A stretch of 49,774 bases of DNA from Planifilum fimeticola (lineage in GTDB: Bacteria; Bacillota; Bacilli; Thermoactinomycetales; DSM-44946): contig NZ_PVNE01000028.1 in NCBI RefSeq assembly GCF_003001905.1, positions 1-49,774 on the forward strand, in the 5' to 3' direction. Shown here piece after piece: positions 1 to 8,042 of this stretch. The notes beneath the pieces are model-generated. The model had not been told where the DNA came from, searched no databases, and saw only the letters and a list, made by a program, of their open reading frames with translations. How positions within the stretch are numbered: position 1 is the first letter of the stretch; every line of letters begins with the position of its first letter. The position numbers and the translations under genes are program-made.

Positions 1-18
1 TGGGTTCGTCCTGAACAT
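1..18 (-). CDS. First six codons of a probable transposase, cut by the window edge
   Basis: ATG at 18-16 follows a good ribosome binding site (AAGGAAGG on the minus strand, 26-33). The six visible codons read M-F-R-T-N-P. The identical start is found at the right edge on the plus strand. Identification as a transposase rests on the repeat context, not on domain evidence. Confidence 0.4.
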
Positions 19-95
19 ATAAAAACCTTCCTTCGGAATTGTTTTATTCCGAATTCAACAAAAAAGGCTGTTGACCCTTCTTTGTCAACAGCCTC
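1..95 (-). mobile_element. End of an insertion sequence (inverted copy of the right edge)
   Basis: Positions 1-95 are the exact reverse complement of 49680-49774; identity stops at 96. Reading leftward, the element starts with GGCTGTTGAC (66-75 and 84-93 form a 10-bp stem) followed by a T-run, an intrinsic terminator pointing into the element. Next comes a second hairpin close to the ribosome binding site, and then an ATG at 18-16 running off the edge. A terminator ahead of the transposase gene would shield it from outside transcription. The family is not certain; MFRTNP at the N-terminus recalls IS1182-type transposases. Confidence 0.75.
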
Positions 96-96
96 A

Positions 97-121
97 GGGA
101 TGACATCTACGTCATCCCTTT
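97..121 (+). terminator. Intrinsic terminator abutting the IS end
   Basis: GGGATGAC (97-104) pairs with GTCATCCC (111-118), followed by TTT. It starts one or two bases outside the IS copy and would end a transcript coming from the left, where the IS now sits. Confidence 0.6.
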
Positions 122-324
122 CGTTCGCTCAAAATTGGAAAACAATTTTATTGACTTCCCAGGTGGAAGCTTCGTCGGCAAACTTTGACTTTGGCTGCCG
201 TGCAAATCGATGGGTATACATCTACGCTATAACCTTTGGACACAATTCCCCAGGGATTATTGGCACAAAACTGAACGGATCATCACTCCCAGGTAGTTTG
301 CACTATCGGAGATCGTATACCTGC

Positions 325-729
325 TTAGTAGAACCCCAAAAAGGTTTCACCCTCATGATAATACTCCACAATGTACCTTTCCTTGGGGCAAAAGATCCAA
401 GTATCAAAGCTGACGGATATAACATAATCTATGGCATTAATAACATTTTTTATAGAGGTTTTAAGCGTTGGGTACGCTACATTATCCCAGAAAACATAAA
501 CCGGCTCATTTACATTAACGTTATTTTTAAATAATTCCTCCAATATGTCCTCATCTACTACAATTTCCCTCTTCCATAACATTTTGCTGAAATCAACTTT
601 TGCCACAGTCGGATGAATAGGAACAATTTCTTCAAATTCTTTTTCAATTTCTTTTGATTCTTCCTCAGACAAAACAATAACCTCGCCTTCTCTTTTCAAT
701 GCCTCGATACATTCATCAAAAAGAGTCAT
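325..729 (-). CDS. Small acidic protein, possibly a CDI/polymorphic-toxin immunity protein
   Basis: 134 residues, starting MTLFDECIEALK at the ATG at 729, preceded by GGGGAGAAG; a start nine codons upstream has no better ribosome site. The N-terminus (LFDECIEAL...VLSEEES) and length resemble the CDI immunity-protein families that accompany contact-dependent or WapA-type toxins in Bacillales. There are no membrane segments. No toxin gene is visible beside it: the IS lies downstream and decayed sequence upstream. It would therefore be an orphan immunity gene, a common remnant of toxin cassette turnover. GC content is clearly lower than in the rest of the window, consistent with acquisition. The family assignment is tentative; existence of the gene is fairly secure. 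Confidence 0.55.
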   Translation of the reverse strand: MTLFDECIEALKREGEVIVLSEEESKEIEKEFEEIVPIHPTVAKVDFSKMLWKREIVVDEDILEELFKNNVNVNEPVYVFWDNVAYPTLKTSIKNVINAIDYVISVSFDTWIFCPKERYIVEYYHEGETFLGFY

Positions 730-1350
730 TTTCACTTCTCCCCGATCTAGCATCACCGTTGGGACCCGAGGCTTCTACCCCCCCTCCCTTCATCTTCTCC
801 CAAAGAATCGCACTACCCAATAGAAAAGGAATCCTAAAATGCTTATATGTGATAGGTAAAGAATAACGTACAACAATCCCGGACCGCTTCCAGTGCAAAA
901 CCAGCAATCTTGACTGATCAGCCAAACGCGTGAGTAATAGTTCTGGTGTAAAGTAAATAGAATCAATAGCAAAACTGAATTTACCCCAAAAAATTCAATA
1001 AATACATGATTTGCTATATGTTCTATTATATAATTTCTTCCATTGAAAAAATAGACACCGACCCCAAGGGTTTTCCCCTACCGGAGGCTCTCTTATCCCA
1101 TAAGAGCGATGAAGAAGAAAACAACTCCTGAAACGGGGTTGTTATGATCCCGGAACGTACGCACCAGGAGAAAGAAAAGGTCGCCGAATCCTCTGCTGGA
1201 TGTCCATATCCTTTCCCCTCCGGGCGCTGATGCCCAACAGAAAGCCACCAGGGCGGATCCTAATCCGATCCACATTCGAGATATTCAACACAATATATAA
1301 CATGGCGATAAAATCAAAATGCTTCAACAGCCATCCCGGTGCGCTTGTCA
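730..1350. other. Gene-poor stretch with possible decayed membrane-protein pieces
   Basis: No intact gene is convincing. On the minus strand short hydrophobic stretches appear in different frames (about 1142-1354 and 790-972), as expected for a frameshifted membrane protein, but no family is recognisable. TGTTGACAAG occurs on the minus strand at about 1344-1353, right after the terminator of the siderophore operon. Confidence 0.3.
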
Positions 1351-1353
1351 ACA

Positions 1354-1397
1354 TAAAAAGCCCGCCCCCGCTCCGATCGAAGAGCGAAGGGCAGGCT
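1354..1397 (-). terminator. Terminator of the siderophore importer operon
   Basis: On the minus strand AGCCTGCCC pairs with GGGCGGGCT, extended by CGCTC/GAGCG pairing, and the T-run at 1358-1354 follows. It lies just downstream of the substrate-binding protein stop codon. Confidence 0.75.
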
Positions 1398-1410
1398 ATT
1401 CTGTCGCCCT

Positions 1411-2370
1411 CTATTGAAGGCCCGCCTCCACTTCCTTCACCATCTCGCCGAGGGAGACCAAGCCGCCGCCGGACAGATACCAGTAGTTCGGATCCAGATA
1501 CACGATGTTTTTGTCCTTGTAGGCTTTGGTCCCTTTCACCAGATCGTTGTTCAGCACCTGCTCGGCCGGCTGGCCTCCTTCACCGCTGACCACTTTGTCC
1601 CGGTCGATCACGAAGAGATAGTCGGGGTTTTTCTCGGCGATGTACTCGAAGGAAACGCTCATCCCGTGGGTGGCGGCCTTGATGTTCTTGTCCACCGGCT
1701 TGACGCCCAGGACGTCATGAATCAGTCCGAAGCGGGAGCCCGGCCCGTAAGCGCTTGTTTTTCCGCCGGTCGTGAGAATGATCAACGCTTTTTTGTCGCT
1801 GGCCGAGGCCTTTTCCTTTACCTTCTCGATGGTCTCGTTGATGGCCTCCAGTTCCTTCTCCACTTCCGCTTCCTTGCCGAAGATTTTCCCCAGGGTCTCC
1901 ATGTTTTCCGTGAAGGACTCCATGTAGCGGCTGGTATCCACGCCCATGTAAATGGTCGGGGCGATTTTGGAAAACTCCTCGTACTGATCCGACTGCCGAG
2001 CCGAAATGATGATCAATTCCGGACCGAGGGAGCTGACCTTTTCAAAATCCGGCTCCTTCAGACTGCCCACGTTGGCATAGTCGCCGGCCCCATACTTTTT
2101 CAGATAAGGGGGAACGTTGGCCTGAGGAACCCCGGCCACCTCCACGCCCAGTTTATCCAGCGAGTCCAGCACGCCGAAGTCGAAGACCACCACGTTTTTC
2201 GGGTTTTTCTTCACCTTTGTCTCGCCCAGCTGATGTTTGACGACGATTTCTTCCCCTTCCTGCGAAGCGGAATCCTCCCGGGCCGTATTGGCGGAGGAGC
2301 CGCAGGCGGCCAAAGAGAGCACCAGCATCAGCATCAATGTACCGAGAAACAGTTTGCGCAGACGAACCAT
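1411..2370 (-). CDS. yclQ: Siderophore ABC transporter substrate-binding lipoprotein (YclQ/FatB-like)
   Basis: 319 residues. The N-terminus is a lipoprotein signal: charged start, hydrophobic core and a LAACGSS lipobox with Cys at about residue 23. The mature part is a periplasmic-binding-protein type III fold: a VVVFDFGVLDSLDKLG first lobe, a long helix rich in E and K (about 150-185) and a second lobe ending YWYLSGGG. In Bacillus subtilis YclQ binds petrobactin and its precursors; the last-gene position after two permeases and an ATPase matches yclNOPQ exactly. Expected outside the membrane, handing ferric siderophore to the YclNO channel. The ligand is inferred from gene order and family. 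Transcribed from the Fur-controlled promoter upstream of the first permease. Confidence 0.88.
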   Translation of the reverse strand: MVRLRKLFLGTLMLMLVLSLAACGSSANTAREDSASQEGEEIVVKHQLGETKVKKNPKNVVVFDFGVLDSLDKLGVEVAGVPQANVPPYLKKYGAGDYANVGSLKEPDFEKVSSLGPELIIISARQSDQYEEFSKIAPTIYMGVDTSRYMESFTENMETLGKIFGKEAEVEKELEAINETIEKVKEKASASDKKALIILTTGGKTSAYGPGSRFGLIHDVLGVKPVDKNIKAATHGMSVSFEYIAEKNPDYLFVIDRDKVVSGEGGQPAEQVLNNDLVKGTKAYKDKNIVYLDPNYWYLSGGGLVSLGEMVKEVEAGLQ

Positions 2371-2425
2371 CTCGATCCTCCCCTTCTCTTATAGGAACTC
2401 ACCGGAAGCCCCCCGGTTCATCCCT

Positions 2426-3184
2426 TCACGTGTAATAGATGGACAGGCGATTGTCGTCCACTTCCTGAATTTTGATGTTCATGTCAAACACGTCCCTCAA
2501 CACGTCAGGCTGAATCATATCGCAGGTCGGCCCTTCATGGAGCACCTTTCCGCCTCTCATGGCGATGATGTAATCCGAGTAGAAAGAGGCGAAGTTGATG
2601 TCGTGAAGGACCAGCACGATCGTCTTTCCCAGATCGTCCACCATTTTGCGCAGGGTCTTCATGATCTGGACCGAGTGTTTCATGTCCAGGTTGTTCAACG
2701 GTTCGTCCAACAGGATATAGTCGGTGTTTTGGGCCAGCACCATGGCGATGAACGCCCGTTGCCGCTGGCCGCCGCTCAATTGGTCGAGGAACCGATCCTG
2801 CAGATCCTCCAGCTCCATGTACTCGATGGCCCGCTCGACGTGCATCCAGTCTTCCTTCGTCAAACGCCCCCGGGAATAGGGGAAGCGTCCGAAGCTGACC
2901 AGCTCCCGCACCTTCAGCCGGATCTGGAGGTGGTTGGACTGTTTCAGAATCGACAGCTTTTTGGCCAGTTCGTTATTCTTGACGCTCCCCAGTTCCCGAC
3001 CGTCGATCCGGATCTCCCCCTCATCCTTCGGCACCAGACGGCTGATCATGGACAGCAGCGTGCTCTTTCCGGCGCCGTTGGGGCCGATCAGCGAAGTGAT
3101 CTTCCCCCGGGGGATGTTGACCGAGACGGCATCGACGACCGCACGACCCCCGTACCGTTTGGTCACGTTTTGCACCTCTACCAT
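2426..3184 (-). CDS. yclP: Siderophore ABC transporter ATPase (YclP-like)
   Basis: 252 residues, full length for FecE/FepC-type ATPases. Walker A GPNGAGKST is near residue 35, the signature LSGGQRQR near 137, and Walker B YILLDEPLNNLD near 158, followed by the switch histidine in LVLHDINFAS. The start overlaps the end of the upstream permease by 7 bp, so translation is probably coupled. It powers the YclN/YclO channel in ferric siderophore import. Confidence 0.9.
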   Translation of the reverse strand: MVEVQNVTKRYGGRAVVDAVSVNIPRGKITSLIGPNGAGKSTLLSMISRLVPKDEGEIRIDGRELGSVKNNELAKKLSILKQSNHLQIRLKVRELVSFGRFPYSRGRLTKEDWMHVERAIEYMELEDLQDRFLDQLSGGQRQRAFIAMVLAQNTDYILLDEPLNNLDMKHSVQIMKTLRKMVDDLGKTIVLVLHDINFASFYSDYIIAMRGGKVLHEGPTCDMIQPDVLRDVFDMNIKIQEVDDNRLSIYYT

Positions 3185-4128
3185 GATTTACTCTCCCTCA
3201 ACAAGAGATAGATGAAGTAAATGCCGCCGAAGAAGTTGATGATCACACTGATGGTGGTGGAAAAGGTGAAGAGGCGTTCAACCGCCCACTGCCCCCCGAC
3301 CAACATCACCACGGCGATCAACGCGGCGGCGGCAATCACCGGCCGGTGGCGGTACGTGGACAGGAGATGGTAGGCGACATTGGCGACGATGAGCCCCAGG
3401 AAGGTGATCGGTCCCACCAGCGCCGTGGCGACGGATACCAGGGCGGCCACGATGATAAACAGCCGGGACACGACATAATCGTAATCCACCCCCAAGTTGA
3501 CCGCATGATCCCGGCCCAGCGCCAGGACGTCCAAGAACCGAGCGAAACGCAGGAAGTACAAAAGCACGACGGCGACCGTCACCATGGAAACCCACAGCAA
3601 ATCGGTGTGGATGTTGTTGAAGCCGGCGAACATCCGGTCCTGGATGACGAGAAATTCGTTGGGGTCGATGAGCATCTGCATGAACGACGTGGCGCTGCGG
3701 AAAAGGGTGCCCATGATAACCCCGACCAGGAGGACAAAAAAGATGTTTTTCTCCTCACGGCGGAACAGCAGACGGTACAATAGGACGGAAAACAGCACCA
3801 TCAAACCGGCGGACATCAAGAACCGCACATTGTCGTCCATGAAGACAAAGGCTTGAGATCCGAACAGGAACACGATCGTCGCGTTGATAAACAGGTACAG
3901 GGCATCCAGCCCGATGATGGACGGGGTAAGAATCCGGTTGTTGGTGATGGTCTGAAAGACGACCGTGGAAAAGGCGATGGTCACGCCGGTCATGATGATG
4001 GCGGCCAGCTTCGCCGCCCTTCTCGGGACGATGTAATCCAGATTGCCGCTGAGGTGAGTCAGCATAAACAACGCAACGCATCCGAGGGCGACCGCGGCAA
4101 GGAGGGTCAGTTTGGTCCGATCACCCAT
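3178..4128 (-). CDS. yclO: Siderophore ABC transporter permease (YclO-like)
   Basis: 316 residues with the repeated hydrophobic segments of FecCD/BtuC permeases. The conserved GPITFLGLIVAN loop, which contacts the ATPase, is near residue 235. The N-terminal region TNNRILTPSIIGLDALY is typical of the YclO branch. It overlaps both neighbours by a few bases (4121-4128 and 3178-3184). It forms a heterodimeric channel with the product at 4121-5110. Confidence 0.88.
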   Translation of the reverse strand: MGDRTKLTLLAAVALGCVALFMLTHLSGNLDYIVPRRAAKLAAIIMTGVTIAFSTVVFQTITNNRILTPSIIGLDALYLFINATIVFLFGSQAFVFMDDNVRFLMSAGLMVLFSVLLYRLLFRREEKNIFFVLLVGVIMGTLFRSATSFMQMLIDPNEFLVIQDRMFAGFNNIHTDLLWVSMVTVAVVLLYFLRFARFLDVLALGRDHAVNLGVDYDYVVSRLFIIVAALVSVATALVGPITFLGLIVANVAYHLLSTYRHRPVIAAAALIAVVMLVGGQWAVERLFTFSTTISVIINFFGGIYFIYLLLRESKSW

Positions 4129-5110
4129 GGCCCCGACTCCTCAACAGCAGGTACAGGAACACCCCGCTGCCGATGATCCCGACGGTCAGCCCGATGGGGA
4201 TCTCATAGGGATATATGAGAATCCGCCCGAGGATGTCGCAGACCAGGAGGAAAACCGACCCCAGCAAGGCCGTGAGAAAGAGATTCTGCCGCAAATGAGC
4301 CCCCCGCAGGATGGTCACGATGTTCGGTATGATCAATCCCAAAAATGGAATCACCCCGACGGTCAGAATGACGGCGGCCGTCACCATGGCGACGATGACC
4401 ATTCCGATATTCACCACCTGCCGGTAATCAAGTCCCAGATTGACGGAAAATTCCTCGCCCATGCCGGCGATCGTGAAGCGGTCGGCGTACAGATAGGCGA
4501 TGACGATCAGCGGGATGCTGATGTACATCATTTCGTACCGCCCGCTGACGATCATGGAAAAATCGCCGTAAAACCAGGCTCCGATGCTTTGGATCAAGTC
4601 ATGCTTGTAGGCGAAAAAGGTGGTGACGGAATCGATCACATTGCCCAGCATCAGGCCGACCAGAGCGATGAAGACGGCATTTTTGAACCGGATGCGCGCC
4701 AGGATTTTCATGAAGAGAAAGGTCCCCAGAAGAGCGAACAGAAACGCCAACAACATTTTTTGCAGAGTGGTGGCCGCGCCGAACAACATCAGGGACACCA
4801 GAATGCCCAGCCGGGCCGAATCCTCCGTTCCCGCCGTGGTGGGTGAAACGAACCGGTTCCGGCTCAATTGCTGCATGATGAGACCGACGATCCCCATGCT
4901 GGCGCCCGCGATGATCAGGCTGATCAGCCGGGGAACGCGACTGACCCACAGGATCTGCCACTGGTCTTCATCCCCTTGGAGCAAACCGGTCAGTTGGATC
5001 TCTTTGACCCCGACAAACAGGGACAGCACGGAAAGAATAAGCAAAACCGGGATGAGAAACCTTTTTTTCAACATAATCTGGCCCGTTTCCTCTATGCTGT
5101 ACGCAATCAC
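4121..5110 (-). CDS. yclN: Siderophore ABC transporter permease (YclN-like), first gene of the operon
   Basis: 329 residues, FecCD family, with MQQLSRNRFVSPTTAGTEDS near residue 78 and the ATPase-contact loop GVIPFLGLIIPN near residue 240. The GTG at 5110 is preferred because AAAGGAAAG lies a suitable distance upstream; the ATG twelve codons further in has its nearest purine-rich site too far away. It heads a four-gene minus-strand operon of two permeases, ATPase and binding protein, the B. subtilis yclNOPQ order. The promoter and two Fur boxes lie at 5154-5264. Confidence 0.88.
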   Translation of the reverse strand: MIAYSIEETGQIMLKKRFLIPVLLILSVLSLFVGVKEIQLTGLLQGDEDQWQILWVSRVPRLISLIIAGASMGIVGLIMQQLSRNRFVSPTTAGTEDSARLGILVSLMLFGAATTLQKMLLAFLFALLGTFLFMKILARIRFKNAVFIALVGLMLGNVIDSVTTFFAYKHDLIQSIGAWFYGDFSMIVSGRYEMMYISIPLIVIAYLYADRFTIAGMGEEFSVNLGLDYRQVVNIGMVIVAMVTAAVILTVGVIPFLGLIIPNIVTILRGAHLRQNLFLTALLGSVFLLVCDILGRILIYPYEIPIGLTVGIIGSGVFLYLLLRSRGHG

Positions 5111-5153
5111 GCGCTCTTTCCTTTCAGTCGTCCTATCGGCTTCTACATGATAG

Positions 5154-5168
5154 AGAGAATCATTCTCA
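5154..5168 (-). promoter_or_regulatory. Fur box 1, in the yclN 5' leader
   Basis: On the minus strand the sequence is TGAGAAT-G-ATTCTCT, the 7-1-7 Fur palindrome with few mismatches. It lies downstream of the promoter, where bound Fur would block elongation or add to repression. Confidence 0.7.
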
Positions 5169-5235
5169 TCTCATGTGGAAAAAAATAAGCTCCTCCTGCC
5201 TCCCCCCCCGATTTCATATTGGGATCCCATCCACG

Positions 5236-5264
5236 ATTATATTGATAATGATTCTCATCGTCAA
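5236..5264 (-). promoter_or_regulatory. Siderophore operon promoter with Fur box in the spacer
   Basis: On the minus strand TTGACG (5264-5259), a 17-base spacer and a perfect TATAAT (5241-5236) form a strong vegetative promoter. The spacer contains TGATAAT-G-ATTCTCA (plus strand 5243-5257), matching Fur 7-1-7 except for one base. Iron-loaded Fur would exclude RNA polymerase. A plus-strand effect on the reductase gene at 5503 is possible but not shown. Confidence 0.85.
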
Positions 5265-5502
5265 TGACAAAGTTGTAAAACAAATTGTGAAAAAATGGCC
5301 AAAGGGCGTCAGCCGGTGTTCGAGTTTCCGCTACGGTCCACATTGGACGGCGGGGCGAGCGGTGATCCAAATCCTGCCCGAACGTCAAAGAAAGCCCCTG
5401 CCCCGGGAGTCTGTGAAGGAGGGACATGAAAGTCTGATAAAATAATCATGCGGGTCCGGTAAAGGAAACCTATCATCTCAACCAGGAAAGGAAGGACATG
5501 CC

Positions 5503-6063
5503 GTGAATATCGCCGTACTATATGCCAGCTCCCGCAGAGGCGGAAATTCCGAACGCTTGGCGAAGGTGCTGGTCGAAGGAATGGACGTCGACTCCCTTTT
5601 CTTGACCGATTATCGGATCGAACCGATCATCGACTATCGGCATACGGAGCCGGGATCCTATCCCGAGGATGATTACCGGAAACTGTTGGACCGGGTGCTC
5701 AAGCAGGACCTCCTGATCTTTGCCACCCCCATCTACTGGTACGGAATGCCGGGACCTTTGAAGCTCTTCATCGACCGCTGGTCCCAATCTCTGCGGGAAA
5801 ACCGGAAAGAATTCCTGGACCGGATGACGGGAAAACGGGCGTATGTGCTGGCTGTAGGCGATGATGACCCCCATGTGAAGGGAAGGGCCTTGATTGAGCA
5901 ATTCCGGCACATCTTCGATTTCGTCGGCATCCGGTTCGCCGGCCATGTGATCGGACGGGGAAACCGCCCCGGGGACATCGAACAGGATGCCGAAGCACTC
6001 TCCGCCGCGCGGGAGATCAGGAGCCGGATCCTGGCCGAAATGGAGGCCGGATCCCACCGCTAA
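5503..6063 (+). CDS. NAD(P)H-dependent FMN reductase / flavodoxin-fold oxidoreductase
   Basis: 186 residues, usual size for the FMN_red and YwqN-like family. The phosphate loop YASSRRGGNSERLA is at about residues 8-21, and ATPIYWYGMPGPLKLFIDR near residue 74 is the flavin-binding motif of this group. GTG start: GGAAGGAC lies upstream, while the ATG five bases earlier is in another frame that stops at once. The protein is probably cytosolic and reduces FMN or quinone-like acceptors. Neighbouring iron uptake makes ferric-siderophore reduction a possibility, but nothing in the sequence proves it. A terminator follows directly. Confidence 0.85.
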   Translation: MNIAVLYASSRRGGNSERLAKVLVEGMDVDSLFLTDYRIEPIIDYRHTEPGSYPEDDYRKLLDRVLKQDLLIFATPIYWYGMPGPLKLFIDRWSQSLRENRKEFLDRMTGKRAYVLAVGDDDPHVKGRALIEQFRHIFDFVGIRFAGHVIGRGNRPGDIEQDAEALSAAREIRSRILAEMEAGSHR

Positions 6064-6280
6064 TCACAAAAAAACCAGGGTGCCGAGACGGCACCCTTTT
6101 ATGATCGCTTTTCCGCAATCCATAACGATTCAATTGATGAACGGTGTAGAAGGCTTCGGCCATCGCCTGGATCGAGATGTCTCCGATCCCGGCCCGGTTT
6201 TCCCGAATGTAATCGACGATTTGGTCATCGGTGTCATTCAGCTTGTCCTCATTCAGTTGCACTCTTTCCTCAAACCTCAT
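6017..6280 (-). pseudogene. N-terminal fragment of an RpiR/MurR-family regulator
   Basis: From the ATG at 6280 the reading frame gives RFEERVQLNEDKLNDTDDQI, then a YIRENR...SIQAMAEAFYT stretch. This is the helix-turn-helix start of RpiR-type sugar-phosphate regulators. After about 60 residues similarity ends near the bidirectional terminator, and the frame stops inside the 3' end of the reductase gene on the other strand. Intact relatives have about 280 residues and a C-terminal SIS domain, which is absent. Most likely a truncated relic; a stand-alone short DNA-binding protein cannot be excluded. Confidence 0.5.
6078..6100 (+). terminator. Intrinsic terminator after the FMN reductase
   Basis: GGGTGCC (6078-6084) pairs with GGCACCC (6090-6096), then TTTT. 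The opposite strand also has a T-run (AAAAAAA at 6068-6074), so it may work in both directions. Confidence 0.75.
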
Positions 6281-6511
6281 GAAAAGAACCCCCGTATCCC
6301 GCTCGGTCGACCTCGGCCCGCATGGTCCATCCGCGGCTTCGTCGTCTCCTTTGTCTATTGTAACCAACCGCCGAGGACCGGGCGAAAGAACGTCCCTGCG
6401 GATGCATCCCGACACGGGCGATGTCCCCGCCGGCTAACACCGCGCCGAGGGATGCGGCCCGCCCCGTCCGCGCCAAAAAATCAGGCGCCGGACAAGGGCG
6501 TCCCCTTCCCT

Positions 6512-7363
6512 CTACCATATCCCCAGCTGGCGGGGGGCCAGCCCCTCGAAGGTGAGCCCCATCATGTCGATCAGCTCTTTGGCGTTGGGGGCCGCGTCCC
6601 CCTGGGAGTTGTTGTTGAAGAGGATGGTGACCTGCCTGGCTTCCCGCTTCATCGCTTCGATGCGGGGAATCCACTCGGCCAGCTCCTCCCGGGAATAGCG
6701 GTAGGCATAGCGGACTCCGCGCCAGTTGGAGCGGCCCGTGTTGTTCCATCCCTCCCGGTTGCGGCCGTGGAAACGAATCAAAACGGCATCGGGATGGGTG
6801 ACGACGGGAACGACCGGGATGGAGCCCTCCCCGGCCTGGGGCTCGTCGCAGACGGTGTGGATCAGCCCCTCCTCCTGGAGAAAGCGGAGGGTCCCCTCGC
6901 GAAAGCGGGGTGCGTACCACGTCCGGTTGCGGAATTCGACGGCCAGGGGAAAATCAGCGAAGGCCTCCCGGCACCGCCGGATATGTCGGACGTGTTCCCG
7001 GGTGCAGTCGAACCACGGGGGAAACTGGAACAACACCATCGACAGCTTTCCCCCCTCTTGAAACGGCCGAAGCGCGGCGGCAAAGCTGTCGGCCACCTCC
7101 TTCCAGGGGCGTTCGGGCGCTCCCTTCGGTCGGCCGTGGCCGGTCAGCTCCCGGTAGGCCTTCACCACGAATCGGAAGGTCTCCGGCGTGTCCTCCACCC
7201 AGCGGGCGCACCGCTCAGCGGGAGGAATGGCGTGATAGGTGCTGTCCACCTCCACCACCGGAAAATGGCCGGCATAGAGGGCCAGCTTGTCCCGCGAGGG
7301 GGTCCCGGGCGGATACAGGTCGTGATCTCCCCAACCGCACACGCCCACTTGAATCGGATTCAT
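6512..7363 (-). CDS. DUF72 domain protein (YecE/YunF-like)
   Basis: 283 residues, full length for DUF72. Typical features are the N-terminal VGVCGWGDHDLYPPG, FPVVEVDSTYHAIPP near residue 35, the KLSMVLFQFPPWF segment near residue 110, LAVEFRNRTWY near 141, and the late IRFHGRN and NNNSQGDAAPNA motifs. The fold is a TIM barrel; the biochemical role of the family is not established. AGGGAGG sits just upstream of the ATG. Convergent with the reductase and divergent from the JAMM gene; no operon partner is evident. Confidence 0.85.
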   Translation of the reverse strand: MNPIQVGVCGWGDHDLYPPGTPSRDKLALYAGHFPVVEVDSTYHAIPPAERCARWVEDTPETFRFVVKAYRELTGHGRPKGAPERPWKEVADSFAAALRPFQEGGKLSMVLFQFPPWFDCTREHVRHIRRCREAFADFPLAVEFRNRTWYAPRFREGTLRFLQEEGLIHTVCDEPQAGEGSIPVVPVVTHPDAVLIRFHGRNREGWNNTGRSNWRGVRYAYRYSREELAEWIPRIEAMKREARQVTILFNNNSQGDAAPNAKELIDMMGLTFEGLAPRQLGIW

Positions 7364-7538
7364 CCGGCTCCCTCCCTGTCTCTGGTGAACTCATTCTATC
7401 ACAGGAATCGAAATTTCGCCCCGACATGGCCTCCCTTTCCCTTGGGCGGCTTTAGTTATACAATAGATGAAAGAAACCGTTGACCCGGAACAGAAATAGC
7501 TCACACCGGGACACCCTGCCGTTGAGGAGGTTTCTAAA

Positions 7539-7955
7539 GTGGCCCGCCAGGTATTGTCGATCCGGGCGGCGGTGGTCGACCATCTCCGGCAGTACTGCAT
7601 GAAACAGCTGCCCAACGAGGCGTGCGGAATATTGGCCGGACAGGATCAGGAGATCACCCACTTTTTTCCCATCCCGAACCTGGACCAAAGCCCCCACTCC
7701 TTTCAATTCGAACCTCGCACCTATCTGGATACGATTCGGGAAATCCGGAAAAGGGGGCTGGATTGGATCGGCATCGTCCACTCCCACCCCAACACGGATC
7801 CGGTTCCCTCCGCCCGGGATCTGGCCAATTGGCATTACCCGGAAAAGAGCTACTGGATCCTCTCCCTCAAGGGAGATCAGAGCCGCCTCTCGGCCTACTA
7901 CATCGCAAAAGAAAAGGTCGTCCCGGTGATGTACCAGATCATCGTCGACCGCTGA
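7539..7955 (+). CDS. JAMM/MPN+ (M67) family metallopeptidase
   Basis: 138 residues. All JAMM residues are present: Glu27 in NEACG, then H81-S-H83-P with Ser91 and Asp94 (HSHPNTDPVPSARD), which bind zinc and activate water. It starts at a GTG with GAGGAGG eight bases upstream. Bacterial members of this size (Mec/RadC-like) cleave C-terminal extensions from ubiquitin-like sulfur carriers or other isopeptide-type bonds. No sulfur-carrier gene lies next to it, so the substrate is unknown. Nicotinate phosphoribosyltransferase follows 87 bp downstream on the same strand, probably co-transcribed. Confidence 0.85.
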   Translation: MARQVLSIRAAVVDHLRQYCMKQLPNEACGILAGQDQEITHFFPIPNLDQSPHSFQFEPRTYLDTIREIRKRGLDWIGIVHSHPNTDPVPSARDLANWHYPEKSYWILSLKGDQSRLSAYYIAKEKVVPVMYQIIVDR

Positions 7956-8042
7956 AGGAACGGAAACGGCCCGGAGCCGCCTTTTCCTACGGGAAGGCAC
8001 CGCGCGTTTTCAAGAACAGTAAATCGGAGGAATGAAGAAAAG

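Noticed and set aside
5987-7483. Plus-strand open frame of 498 codons across the DUF72 region
   Set aside because: Antisense to a clear DUF72 gene and without family features.
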